Shown here: in pieces, positions 33,480 to 41,351 of the stretch
Layout of the letters: every line of letters begins with the position of its first letter
Numbering within the stretch: the stretch's first letter is position 1
Source: JAZRPG01 sp045649105
GTDB lineage: Bacteria > Bacillota > Clostridia > Oscillospirales > JAAYXM01
Assembly: GCA_045649105.1 (NCBI GenBank)
Contig: JAZRPG010000017.1
Location: 45,767 to 109,766 of the forward strand
Direction of reading: 5' to 3'
Length of the DNA stretch: 64,000 bases
Translations under genes and position numbers: made by a program
Notes under the pieces: generated by a model
What the model was told of the DNA's origin: nothing
Databases searched by the model: none
Seen by the model: only the letters and a program-made list of their open reading frames with translations

Positions 33480-33507
33480 ATTATAACACGATAAGAGAAA
33501 AATTCAA
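33480..33507 (-). promoter_or_regulatory. parAB promoter
   Basis: Minus strand TTGAAT (33502-33507), 16-base spacer, TATAAT (33480-33485). The nearest parS is 10 bases upstream of the -35, so ParB binding could affect it. Confidence 0.65.
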
Positions 33508-33516
33508 GAGCAATAT

Positions 33517-33532
33517 TGTTCCACGTGGAACA
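33517..33532. promoter_or_regulatory. parS site 1
   Basis: TGTTCCACGTGGAACA, a perfect 16-base palindrome and a known parS variant of the TGTTTCACGTGAAACA family. Confidence 0.92.
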
Positions 33533-33561
33533 ATAAAAATGCGGCAAAACAAAAACTGCAA

Positions 33562-33577
33562 TGTTCCATGTGGAACA
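33562..33577. promoter_or_regulatory. parS site 2
   Basis: TGTTCCATGTGGAACA, one base off the perfect palindrome of site 1, 29 bases away. Confidence 0.85.
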
Positions 33578-33586
33578 TTGCAGCAA

Positions 33587-33811
33587 CTATATAAGGGTGA
33601 GGTTTAGGCGTTGGCGGAACCGAATAATTTTAATTCTATCTTTAAGGCCATTAAAATCATGCCGTGAAGCAAAGCTTAAATTTTTAATTCTCTGTATTTA
33701 ATAAAGTCAGATATGCAGTTTCTTGATATTTGAAGTTTTATATTCGTGCCCTATCTCCCCACATACAAGCACAACATCATACGGTACCATTGAAATTAAG
33801 AGGTGGTTTTA
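33587..33811. other. Non-coding stretch between parS and the tRNA terminator
   Basis: No gene with support. From 33587 to the tRNA terminator at 33973 the only candidate is a very short reading at 33812. The region is A/T-rich without a recognised RNA family. Confidence 0.6.
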
Positions 33812-33865
33812 ATGTTTTTCAAAAGATTATATGATTTGCGAACAGATAAAAAGAAACCAAGATAG
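33812..33865 (+). pseudogene. Seventeen-residue reading, possible remnant of an XRE gene
   Basis: ATG at 33812 with AGAGGTGG upstream reads MFFKRLYDLRTDKKKPR then TAG. The opening resembles the first residues of many XRE regulators (MFFxRLxDLRxDK) and then stops. A hairpin with T bases follows (about 33869-33901). Either a decayed regulator start or a tiny peptide gene. Confidence 0.35.
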
Positions 33866-33972
33866 AGAGAAGATACATCACATACGATGTATGTTCTTTT
33901 TATGTGCCTTTAAAACTATTTGACAAAAAGCGACAAGTCTTTTCAGGGAGTAGTGAATAGGTATAATAAGTA

Positions 33973-34007
33973 AAACAGACAAGATTCAGTCAGAATCTTG
34001 TCTGTTT
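33973..34007 (-). terminator. Terminator of the tRNA-Thr/Tyr transcript
   Basis: AAAACAGACAAGATTC pairs with GAATCTTGTCTGTTTT right after the tRNA-Tyr CCA end. Confidence 0.9.
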
Positions 34008-34092
34008 TGGTGGAGGAGGGTGGATTCGAACCACCGAAGTCGACGACAACAGATTTACAGTCTGCCCCCTTTGGCCACTCGGGAACTCCTCC
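34008..34092 (-). tRNA. tRNA-Tyr (GTA)
   Basis: A type II tRNA of 85 bases with a long variable arm. Acceptor GGAGGAG/CTCCTCC, anticodon GTA at 34056-34058, T-arm GGTTCGAATCC, encoded CCA. Follows tRNA-Thr in the same transcript. Confidence 0.96.
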
Positions 34093-34102
34093 ATATAAGT
34101 TT

Positions 34103-34178
34103 TGGAGCTGGTAATAGGACTTGAACCTACAACCTGCTGATTACAAATCAGCTGCTCTGCCAATTGAGCTATACCAGC
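34103..34178 (-). tRNA. tRNA-Thr (TGT)
   Basis: 76 bases. Acceptor GCTGGTA/TACCAGC, D-arm GCTCAATTGGCAGAGC, anticodon TGT at 34143-34145, T-arm with GGTTCAAGTCC, encoded CCA. First of the two-tRNA operon. Confidence 0.96.
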
Positions 34179-34196
34179 GTTCACAAAAGCTTTTAA

Positions 34197-34225
34197 ATGA
34201 TACCAAAAAAAACACGGTTTGTCAA
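34197..34225 (-). promoter_or_regulatory. Promoter of the tRNA pair
   Basis: Minus strand TTGACA (34220-34225), 17-base spacer, TATCAT (34197-34202). Confidence 0.8.
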
Positions 34226-34249
34226 CAGAAAAATAGAAAAAATTTAAAA

Positions 34250-34954
34250 TTATTTTTGAGCTGAGTCCATTCGCTCCCCGAGACGCTTGCCTGTAGTCTG
34301 CAGCACGGAAAGAATTGACTGCATAAGCGCCGGATATTCACGGCTCAGATATTCCTGTGAAAGCTCCGGAAGGACTGCGGTATCGTCACCGTCGCTTCCT
34401 GTCTTAATATTCCCCGCAAGGCGCTTGATATTCATTTCCGCGATTGCAAGCTCGGCTGTTGAAAGCTCCGGCCAGAGATTGCCGTTTACAGAGAAAAAGT
34501 CAGCATCAAGAGTGCCGCTTGCGCTGTAAAGGCGCCGAAAGACTTTGTAAACCGCGATGTTGAAAAACATAGCGGTTTCGGATATAAGCTTCTTGCTCTT
34601 TGACTTGCCGACTATGTCGAATATGACGCTCAGAGAATTGATAATAAGCTTTTTGCTCAGCGTTGCGAGCATACTGCCGCGAAGAACATTGTCCTTATCC
34701 TCTGAGCTGTCAGGAAGGTCCTCTGCCGTAATTGTATAATCCTCACGCGACATTGTGCGCCCCAGAAGAAAGTCAGACGATACTTTATAAAAATCAGCAA
34801 CGCTTGCAACAAAATCAAGACCGGGCTCGCGGAGTCCGTTTTCATAATGAGAAAGGACAGCCTGAGACACGCCGAGCGCGGACGCAACAGAGCGCTGGCT
34901 CAAGCCTTTCTCCTTTCGGAGAAGCGAGAGTGTCCTCGGAAAATTTGTATTCAT
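34250..34954 (-). CDS. XRE-family regulator with C-terminal helical domain
   Basis: A 234-residue protein. The N-terminal HTH is clear (TLSLLRKEKGLSQRSVASALGVSQAVLSHYENGLREPG); from about residue 70 an all-helical domain of unknown type follows. Not a standard phage repressor: there is no Ser/Lys autoprotease pair. The ATG at 34954 is about 18 bases after GGGGAG, rather far. A perfect inverted repeat TTTGTAAA-N5-TTTACAAA overlaps its own -35 box, suggesting self-control. Divergent from noc. Confidence 0.83.
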   Translation of the reverse strand: MNTNFPRTLSLLRKEKGLSQRSVASALGVSQAVLSHYENGLREPGLDFVASVADFYKVSSDFLLGRTMSREDYTITAEDLPDSSEDKDNVLRGSMLATLSKKLIINSLSVIFDIVGKSKSKKLISETAMFFNIAVYKVFRRLYSASGTLDADFFSVNGNLWPELSTAELAIAEMNIKRLAGNIKTGSDGDDTAVLPELSQEYLSREYPALMQSILSVLQTTGKRLGERMDSAQK

Positions 34955-34993
34955 TTTAATTCAATCTCCCCTAAAAATAGCAACAATAAGTAT

Positions 34994-35022
34994 ATTATAG
35001 ACATATTTATACGGTTTGTAAA
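34994..35022 (-). promoter_or_regulatory. Promoter of the 234-residue XRE regulator
   Basis: Minus strand TTTACA (35017-35022), 17-base spacer, TATAAT (34994-34999). Confidence 0.78.
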
Positions 35023-35035
35023 GGGAATTTACAAA
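35015..35035. promoter_or_regulatory. Candidate XRE operator, inverted repeat
   Basis: TTTGTAAA-GGGAA-TTTACAAA, perfect 8-bp arms, covering the -35 of the XRE gene. A half-site TTTACAAA recurs at 35121-35128 in the noc promoter. Confidence 0.55.
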
Positions 35036-35120
35036 AGAAATTAAAAAAATTACCGTATGCGATAAATTCCGATAAGTAAAAAAGGCGCGCCTTTTGCTAC
35101 TTTTCGTCGATATGTTTTGC

Positions 35121-35148
35121 TTTACAAAATGGCAAAATATGGTAAAAT
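35121..35148 (+). promoter_or_regulatory. noc promoter
   Basis: TTTACA (35121-35126), 16-base spacer, TAAAAT (35143-35148). Confidence 0.65.
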
Positions 35149-35166
35149 AAAATCGGAGGTGCAGAT

Positions 35167-35979
35167 ATGACGGGAAAGAACAAAAGAGAGACACTTTACG
35201 AAAAAGACAGAATAGTACATATACCGCTGCGGCTCATAGCGCCGAATCCCGCCCAGCCGCGGAGAAGGTTTAATCAGGAGGAGCTTTCCGAGCTTGCGGA
35301 GAGTATCCGTGAAAACGGCGTTCTGCAGCCGATAACGGTGAGACTTGTCGGGCGTGCATATTTTCTCATTGCGGGGGAGCGGCGCCTGCGCGCGGCGTAT
35401 ATGGCGGGGCTTTTGGAAATCCCGTGCATAGTAATTTGCGCAGATGACAGCAAGGCCGCGGTTCTCGCGCTTCTTGAAAATCTGCAGCGGGCAGAGCTGA
35501 GCTTTTTTGAGGAAGCTTCGGGAATGGAGCGGCTTATACGCAGCTGCGGCTTTTCGCAGGAGGATATCGCGCGCAAGCTCGGCAAATCTCAGTCCGCAGT
35601 GTCTAATAAACTGCGCCTTTTAAGGCTCGGAAACGAGGTAATGAACGAAATAACGGAAGGCGGGCTTACCGAGCGGCATGCCCGCGCGGTTTTGCGGCTT
35701 AACACGCGCGAGGAGCGCATAAACGCGGTCAGGCACATACGGAAGAATAATCTGAACGTATCACAGACGGATGAATATATAGAAAAGCTTCTTGTAAACC
35801 GCGACAGGCAAAAAGAGGAAGCGCCGCGCATGCGCCAGTATGTCATAAAAGACGTGCGCCTGTTCTATAACACATTAAACCGCGCCGTTGATACAATGCG
35901 CCGCGCAGGTGTCAAGGCGGATTTTGAAAAGGACGAGGATGATGAGGAAATCCGCGTTTCGATAAAAATTTTTAAATAA
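35167..35979 (+). CDS. noc: Nucleoid occlusion protein Noc (ParB family)
   Basis: A 270-residue ParB paralogue that links the nucleoid to division-site choice. ParB-like core: NPAQPRRRFNQEELSELAESI, GERRLRAAYMAG, HTH at FSQEDIARKLGKSQSAVSNKLRLL. The C-terminal part (YVIKDVRLFYNTLNRAVDTMRRAGV) resembles Noc rather than ParB. The separate ParB at 31797 supports this. GGAGGTG precedes the ATG. It is on the opposite strand to parAB, whereas in Bacillus noc, soj and spo0J share one strand. Confidence 0.9.
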   Translation: MTGKNKRETLYEKDRIVHIPLRLIAPNPAQPRRRFNQEELSELAESIRENGVLQPITVRLVGRAYFLIAGERRLRAAYMAGLLEIPCIVICADDSKAAVLALLENLQRAELSFFEEASGMERLIRSCGFSQEDIARKLGKSQSAVSNKLRLLRLGNEVMNEITEGGLTERHARAVLRLNTREERINAVRHIRKNNLNVSQTDEYIEKLLVNRDRQKEEAPRMRQYVIKDVRLFYNTLNRAVDTMRRAGVKADFEKDEDDEEIRVSIKIFK

Positions 35980-35984
35980 AAGAA

Positions 35985-36023
35985 CAAGAGACGCTGCGGT
36001 GGGAAAAGCCGCAGCGTCTCTTG
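35985..36023. terminator. Bidirectional terminator between noc and mgsA
   Basis: A 15-bp stem CAAGAGACGCTGCGG / CCGCAGCGTCTCTTG with a 9-base loop, between convergent genes. Confidence 0.85.
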
Positions 36024-36050
36024 CAAAAGAGAGAAAAATGAAAGTGTAAG

Positions 36051-36452
36051 CTATTTGGGGTTTACAATGTCGCGCCAGCCCATATCGCCGCGCTCAAGAC
36101 CGAGCACAAGCACCTCTGCCGTGGCGAGATTTGTCGCAATCGGGATGTTGTGAACATCACAGAGGCGCAGAAGAGCCTGAACATCAGGCTCATGCGGCAT
36201 TGCGGTAAGCGGGTCACGGAAGAAGACAAGCATGTCAATCTCGTTATAGGCGATACGCGCGCCTATCTGCTGGTCACCGCCCTGAGGGCCTGATAAAAAG
36301 CCTTTGACATTAAGGCCGGTAGCTTCTGAGATAAGCTTTGCCGTCGTACCCGTGCCGCAGAGTGAATGCTTTGCGAGCGTGCCTTTATAAGCAATACAGA
36401 ATTGTACCATAAGTTCCTTTTTTTTATCGTGTGCAATGAGCGCAATATTCAT
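36051..36452 (-). CDS. mgsA: Methylglyoxal synthase
   Basis: Converts dihydroxyacetone phosphate to methylglyoxal, a bypass when phosphate is low. The 133 residues are a single MGS-like domain: MNIALIAHDKKKELM, THx-like phosphate site at LCGTGTTAKLI, catalytic Asp in FLSGPQGGDQQIGA and FFRDPLTAMPHEPD. GGAG precedes the ATG at 36452. Last gene of the zapA-to-mgsA series; mgsA follows the mre/min genes in other Clostridia too. Confidence 0.95.
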   Translation of the reverse strand: MNIALIAHDKKKELMVQFCIAYKGTLAKHSLCGTGTTAKLISEATGLNVKGFLSGPQGGDQQIGARIAYNEIDMLVFFRDPLTAMPHEPDVQALLRLCDVHNIPIATNLATAEVLVLGLERGDMGWRDIVNPK

Positions 36453-36468
36453 AACTTGAACTCCGTAA

Positions 36469-37227
36469 TCAGATTTTTCTTGAAATTTTCATAAGAGGAA
36501 CATCGTCTCCCGTGATTCTGCGCGCAATATTGCGGTATGCCCGCGCCGCAGGAGATTTAAGGTTTGAGAAAACGAGCCTTCCGCGGTTTGCGGACGCAAT
36601 TACATATTTGTCCTCGGGCACAATGCCGAGAAGCCGCGTGTTGGTCCTGTCTATGGCCTCGTCGATATTTGACATTTCAAGCCGCCGTATGAGGGACGGG
36701 CGAACACGGTTTACAACCAGGCGGATGTCGTTTATTCCGCGCGCGCGGAGAGATGCGCGGGTAAGCTGTGCATCGCGGAGACTGACCGCATCGGGAGTGC
36801 AGACGAGAATCGCGCGGTCAGCGGCAGAAGCTGCAAGGTTAAATCCGAAATCAAGCCCTGCAGGGCAGTCAATAATGCAGTAGTCACAAAGCTGCTTTAT
36901 CTCCTGCACGAGCTCTGCAAGAGCCTCGACAGAAGTGTTTCTCCCGGCAAGCTCGCCGAGCGGAGAGGAAAGAAGACTGAGGTTTTCTATAAGCGGATGA
37001 GGAAGAAGTGCCCGCGAAAGCTCGACATTGCCGCAGATAACATCCGTGAAGTCAAACAGTGCGGCATCAGCCACGCCGAGGACGATATCCATATTGCGGA
37101 GCCCGACATCAGCGTCAAGCACAACAACCCTGTTGCCGAGTGCGGCAAGACAACAGGCTATTCCCGATGCGACAGAGGTTTTCCCCGTGCCGCCCTTGCC
37201 AGAGGCAACGCAAATTGCCGTAGACAC
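36469..37227 (-). CDS. minD: Septum-site ATPase MinD
   Basis: ParA/MinD ATPase, about 252 residues. Deviant Walker A ASGKGGTGKTSVASGI; switch I VLDADVGLRNMDIVLG; Walker B IIDCPAGLDFGF. RNMDIVLG is a MinD mark. The start is set at GTG 37227, after GGGAGG; longer readings lack similarity. The C-terminus (PLMKISRKI) is short, so the usual amphipathic membrane helix is weak. No minC or minE lies beside it, though minCDE is normal in this operon type. Confidence 0.85.
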   Translation of the reverse strand: MSTAICVASGKGGTGKTSVASGIACCLAALGNRVVVLDADVGLRNMDIVLGVADAALFDFTDVICGNVELSRALLPHPLIENLSLLSSPLGELAGRNTSVEALAELVQEIKQLCDYCIIDCPAGLDFGFNLAASAADRAILVCTPDAVSLRDAQLTRASLRARGINDIRLVVNRVRPSLIRRLEMSNIDEAIDRTNTRLLGIVPEDKYVIASANRGRLVFSNLKSPAARAYRNIARRITGDDVPLMKISRKI

Positions 37228-37320
37228 AGACCGATGCACCTCCCGTTTTTTATAAAAAGCGCGGCAGAACATTTGCCGATAAAAACAGTATACAATATAA
37301 AACAGAATTTGTAAATAATT

Positions 37321-39384
37321 TTAGGAAAGAAGAATGCCCTCTTTCGTGCGTGATACATTTTCAAAGCTTGAGGCAAAGTATGCATCAAAAACATCGCGCG
37401 CGACAGACGGAATGCGGCTTCCCTGCCCTCCGTTTTCCACTATGACTGCAACGGCAATTTCGGGGTCTTCAAACGGAGCAAAGGCAACATACAGCGCGTG
37501 TGAGCCGCCGGGAGCCTGGGCCGAGCCCGTCTTTCCGCCGACGGAGACGGGGTAGTTAAGGAACACCGATGCCGAGGTGCCGCCCGCCTCCTGAGCGCCT
37601 GCGCGCATGCCCTCAAGGACAGCCCTGAGGTTTTGCGGATTAAGCTCAAGAGAGCTTGCAACCTCCGGTTCCGTCTCCATAAGAATCCTGTTTGTATCAG
37701 GGTCGCGCAGACATTTAAGCAGGTGCGGCGTATATCTGACGCCGCCGTTTGCAAGCTGCGCGATATAGTTTGCAAGCTGAATCGGCGTTACTGACGTGTC
37801 AGACTGGCCGATAGCCGCCGACAGTGTCTCGCCCGGATACCACGGAAGATTTTTCGACTCGCGGTATTCCTTGCTTGCAACGATGCCGCGGCTTTCGCCT
37901 GCAAGCTCAATGCCTGTCTTTTCGCCGAATCCGAAGCGGTGTGCATAGTCGCTTATCGCATCGATTCCGGAAAGCCTGCCCACCTCGAAGAAAAAGTAGT
38001 TGCAGGAGACCTTTATCGCTTCAGAAACATCTATTTTCCCGTGCACCTTGCCGTACTGGCGGAAAATGTCGCACATCGGCGTTGTGGACGGCGCGTAGAA
38101 CATGTACCGCCCCTTGGTGTCTATTTTCTGAGACGGAGAAACAACGCCGTTTTCAAGCGCGGTCAGCGCCGTGACCATCTTAAATGTGGACCCCGGCGGA
38201 TAGACGCCGCTGATAGCCCTGTTAAAAAGAGGAAGAAGCGGGTCGCTCGAGAGTGAGTTATAGCTCTTTGTATATGTGGTAATGTCATATGTCGGATATG
38301 ATGCCAGGGCGAGAACGCCGCCTGTCTTGACATCTATTGCAACGAGCGCTGCGCCCTTTGAGTCCCCGCCGCCCCAGCGCGTGTTAGTCTTTCCCTCGCG
38401 GCGGAGCTTGGGAACGATTTCAGAAAGAGCCTTTTCTGCCGCCTCCTGCACCTTAAGGTCAATTGTCAGAACGCAGTTTTTGCCGAGCACGGGCGGGTCC
38501 TCATAGAGAACCTTCGTGGTTTTTCCCGAGGCGGTAGTTTCCGTAGTGCGTGAGCCGTCAATGCCGCGCAGATACGATTCGTACGCTTTTTCTATGCCGT
38601 CCTTGCCGATAAGGTCGGTAAGTCCGTAGCCCTGACTTTTCAGCTCCTTATATTCGTCCTTGTAAATAATACCGACGCGTCCGAGGAGATGCGCAGCTGC
38701 AGATGTGCGGTACTCGCGTATCGGCTCTACTTCTATCATAACGCCGGGGAGCGAGCGGCTGTGCTCCTTTATTTTAGTGACAAATTCGAGGTCAACATCG
38801 CGCGCAAAGGTATACGGCTGCGTTTTTGAAAATCCGCGCGTGTCCATTTCATAGCATATGCCGCAGACAGCGCGGCGGAGCTCGGGCGAAATTGTGTCAG
38901 ACAGCTCAAACCGCTCGGAAAGACGCGATATAAAATCGGCGGCAGAAGTGTCAGACGGCCATTTACGGTCCTTTAAATATTCCGCAATGTCTTTTTCGCT
39001 TGAGGTCTCCTCGCCGTAGATGTAGGAATACGGCGGCGCGGCTGAGACGGGGAGCGTGTCGATGTATTCCTGCCCCTCTGCCGCACAGAGGGAAAGCAGG
39101 CGGGAGAGGATTTCCTCGCGGCGTGACTTGTCCCATGTCGTTGCGTCAAATACTATCGAAAAGCTCATCCTGTTTGTGACAAGAGGGCGCCCGAAGCGGT
39201 CGAGAATCTCGCCGCGAGGCGCAGTAATTGTCGATGTGCGCGATATGCGCTTTGTTGAACGCTCAAGATAGCTGTCACCGTTTATAATCTGCAGATTGTA
39301 AAGCCTGCCGAAGAAGATAACAGCGGCGGCGGCTGCAATAATGGCAAGCGTCTTAAGACGCGCCGGATTTCTTCTGTTGTCCAA
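37321..39384 (-). CDS. mrdA: Penicillin-binding protein 2 (elongation transpeptidase)
   Basis: Class B PBP that cross-links peptidoglycan for cell elongation, 687 residues. One N-terminal membrane helix (12-28), the PBP dimerisation domain with RGEILDRFGRPL (57-68), then the transpeptidase with STFK at 399-402 (catalytic Ser399), SCN at 460-462 and KTG at 618-620. The start is a TTG at 39384, 10 bases after AGGAGG. It follows mreC-mreD; rodA, its usual partner glycosyltransferase, is not in the window. Confidence 0.94.
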   Translation of the reverse strand: MDNRRNPARLKTLAIIAAAAAVIFFGRLYNLQIINGDSYLERSTKRISRTSTITAPRGEILDRFGRPLVTNRMSFSIVFDATTWDKSRREEILSRLLSLCAAEGQEYIDTLPVSAAPPYSYIYGEETSSEKDIAEYLKDRKWPSDTSAADFISRLSERFELSDTISPELRRAVCGICYEMDTRGFSKTQPYTFARDVDLEFVTKIKEHSRSLPGVMIEVEPIREYRTSAAAHLLGRVGIIYKDEYKELKSQGYGLTDLIGKDGIEKAYESYLRGIDGSRTTETTASGKTTKVLYEDPPVLGKNCVLTIDLKVQEAAEKALSEIVPKLRREGKTNTRWGGGDSKGAALVAIDVKTGGVLALASYPTYDITTYTKSYNSLSSDPLLPLFNRAISGVYPPGSTFKMVTALTALENGVVSPSQKIDTKGRYMFYAPSTTPMCDIFRQYGKVHGKIDVSEAIKVSCNYFFFEVGRLSGIDAISDYAHRFGFGEKTGIELAGESRGIVASKEYRESKNLPWYPGETLSAAIGQSDTSVTPIQLANYIAQLANGGVRYTPHLLKCLRDPDTNRILMETEPEVASSLELNPQNLRAVLEGMRAGAQEAGGTSASVFLNYPVSVGGKTGSAQAPGGSHALYVAFAPFEDPEIAVAVIVENGGQGSRIPSVARDVFDAYFASSFENVSRTKEGILLS

Positions 39385-39402
39385 TGCAAAGCCACCTCCT
39401 GC

Positions 39403-39924
39403 CTAAATATCCTCAGGTTCAGCAAACCACTTTCCCATTTTTGAGATAAACATATACAAAAACGGAGTAAACGGCGCTGTTGCAAGAATCTCGCCGGGAA
39501 GGACGAGGAAAATTGCCGATAAATTCCCCCGACCCGTGGTCAGGAGAAAAACGCAGCAATATATGATTGACTGAAAAATGAGCAGCATTACCCAGTTTAA
39601 AATTGACATGCCGTAGTTTTTCCAGTACATAAACTTGTCTATAAAGCATATGACGACGGCAAGCGTCGGCAGAACAACGGTATAAAACCCCTCGTGCCCG
39701 CCAAAGAGAGCATCGCTAAAAAAACCGGCAATAACTCCGGCAATTGCGCCTGTTGACGAGCCTTCAAGAAGGGCAATCGTCGCGACGATGAACGGAAGAA
39801 GCGACGGAGACGACGAAAAAACAGAAAAACGCGAAAAAAGCGTCGTCTGCAAAAGCAGGCAAAAGAGCATAAGCGCGCTGTACGTTATCCACTTGTAAAT
39901 GACGCGGCGAGTGCTGTCAGTCAT
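39403..39924 (-). CDS. mreD: Rod-shape determining protein MreD
   Basis: A 173-residue membrane protein with about five helices, of the MreD family, which bridges MreC and the elongation complex. Gly/Ala-rich helix 3 region GSSTGAIAGVIAGFFSDALFG is typical. It lies between mreC and mrdA with short gaps. Confidence 0.9.
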   Translation of the reverse strand: MTDSTRRVIYKWITYSALMLFCLLLQTTLFSRFSVFSSSPSLLPFIVATIALLEGSSTGAIAGVIAGFFSDALFGGHEGFYTVVLPTLAVVICFIDKFMYWKNYGMSILNWVMLLIFQSIIYCCVFLLTTGRGNLSAIFLVLPGEILATAPFTPFLYMFISKMGKWFAEPEDI

Positions 39925-39935
39925 ATCGCGCCCCC

Positions 39936-40775
39936 CTATTCCGTAACGGAAAACGACTTGATAACAAGCACATGGTTTATGTGCTCAAGGTCTACTGCGG
40001 GCTCAATTACGGCATATTTTGATATTCCGTGCGTGTCGGTCTTTACCTCTGCAACCGTGCCGAGCGCAATCCCCTTCGGGAAAAGCCCGCCGACGCCGGA
40101 GGTCTCTATAACATCGCCCTTTATGATTTGAGTATCGCGCGGAAGATAGCTCAGGCGAAGCATTCCGCTCTTCATAAGCTCAAAATCGCCCTCGGCACTT
40201 GCCACATCGCGCGTGCGTGAGGCAATGGCGGATGCCTCCATGGTCGTATCCGTAATTGCGACGACGGTTGCCCAGGTGGCGCCGACCTCGCCTATATATC
40301 CGACCATGCCGTCCTCCGTAATGACGCAGTTATCGGGCGCAATTCCCGATGATGAGCCCTTGTTTATGGTAAACGATGATGCCCAGTTGTCGCTGCTTTT
40401 TGCGACAATCTCGGCAGATTCAAAAACAAAAGACGAGTCGCGCTCACGCATGCCGAGTGCCGCGCGGAGCTGAACATTTTCCTTGCCCATGCTCTCGTTC
40501 TCGCGGAGAGCGTTTTTCAAAAGCGCAATTTCACTGCGGAGCTCGGCGTTTTCCTTTGTAAGCCTGTCGTTTTCCTCCATTCGGCTGCTCATATCGGAAA
40601 ATTTGTCGGAAATGCCCGTAATCGCGCTCTGAATGGGAGATGTGAGCATGTTGACAAGCGAGCCGATTGGCGACACGCGCCCGCCCGAAACTGCCGACAT
40701 TATCCCCAAAACAAGGCAGAGAAGAACTGCCAGAAGGATTATGACTATAGCTTTTTTAGAGAAGAAGCCGTCCAT
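39936..40775 (-). CDS. mreC: Rod-shape determining protein MreC
   Basis: A 279-residue bitopic protein. One membrane helix (8-28), a coiled coil (about 62-100), then the double beta-barrel MreC domain with NWASSFTINKGSSSGIAPDNCV and DVIETSGVGGLFPKGIALGTV. It organises PBP2 outside the membrane. mreB is not in the window; it may be elsewhere. Confidence 0.94.
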   Translation of the reverse strand: MDGFFSKKAIVIILLAVLLCLVLGIMSAVSGGRVSPIGSLVNMLTSPIQSAITGISDKFSDMSSRMEENDRLTKENAELRSEIALLKNALRENESMGKENVQLRAALGMRERDSSFVFESAEIVAKSSDNWASSFTINKGSSSGIAPDNCVITEDGMVGYIGEVGATWATVVAITDTTMEASAIASRTRDVASAEGDFELMKSGMLRLSYLPRDTQIIKGDVIETSGVGGLFPKGIALGTVAEVKTDTHGISKYAVIEPAVDLEHINHVLVIKSFSVTE

Positions 40776-40782
40776 ATAAAAA

Positions 40783-41349
40783 TCACTCCGAAAGAGAAGT
40801 CTGAAATTCTGAAAGCATTTTTAAAAGGAGCTTTACGGGAAGCCCCACGACATTGAAATAGTCGCCTGAAACGCGCTCTGCAAACCTGCCGCCGCGCCCC
40901 TGGATTCCGTATGCGCCTGCCTTGTCCATCGGCTCGCCCGAGCGCACATATTCTGAAATCTCACCGTCGGAAAGAGTGCGGAAACGGACGGAGGTAACGG
41001 CAAAGTCGCACATAAACTTATCGCCGCACACGAGAGAAACGCCCGTGTATACCTTGTGCTCACGGCCTGAAAGGCGCCTGAGCATCTTTTTTGCATCCTC
41101 CGCGTCTGCAGGCATCCCGAGCAACTCCGAATCGACGGTGACAACCGTGTCTGCGCCTATTATGACGGAGTCGGGATAGGTTTTTATAAGACTTTGCGCC
41201 TTTTGCCGTGCAAGAGACATGACATAGTCCGAAAAAGCTTCGCCGCAGTACTCCGCCTCATCGCATGAGGGCGCCGTGGCGGTAAACTCGCGCTCAGTAA
41301 GCTTTAAAAGCTCACAGCGGCGCGGAGATTTTGACGCAAGAATAAGCAA
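40783..41349 (-). CDS. maf: Maf-type nucleotide pyrophosphatase
   Basis: Hydrolyses non-canonical or surplus nucleoside triphosphates; its septum-inhibitor role in Bacillus fits the division context. The 188 residues contain the Maf marks LILASKSPRRCELL, IIGADTVVTVD, SGREHKVYTGVSL and DKAGAYGIQGRGG. Start is TTG at 41349, 2 bases after the dut stop. Confidence 0.94.
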   Translation of the reverse strand: MLILASKSPRRCELLKLTEREFTATAPSCDEAEYCGEAFSDYVMSLARQKAQSLIKTYPDSVIIGADTVVTVDSELLGMPADAEDAKKMLRRLSGREHKVYTGVSLVCGDKFMCDFAVTSVRFRTLSDGEISEYVRSGEPMDKAGAYGIQGRGGRFAERVSGDYFNVVGLPVKLLLKMLSEFQTSLSE

Positions 41350-41351
41350 AG

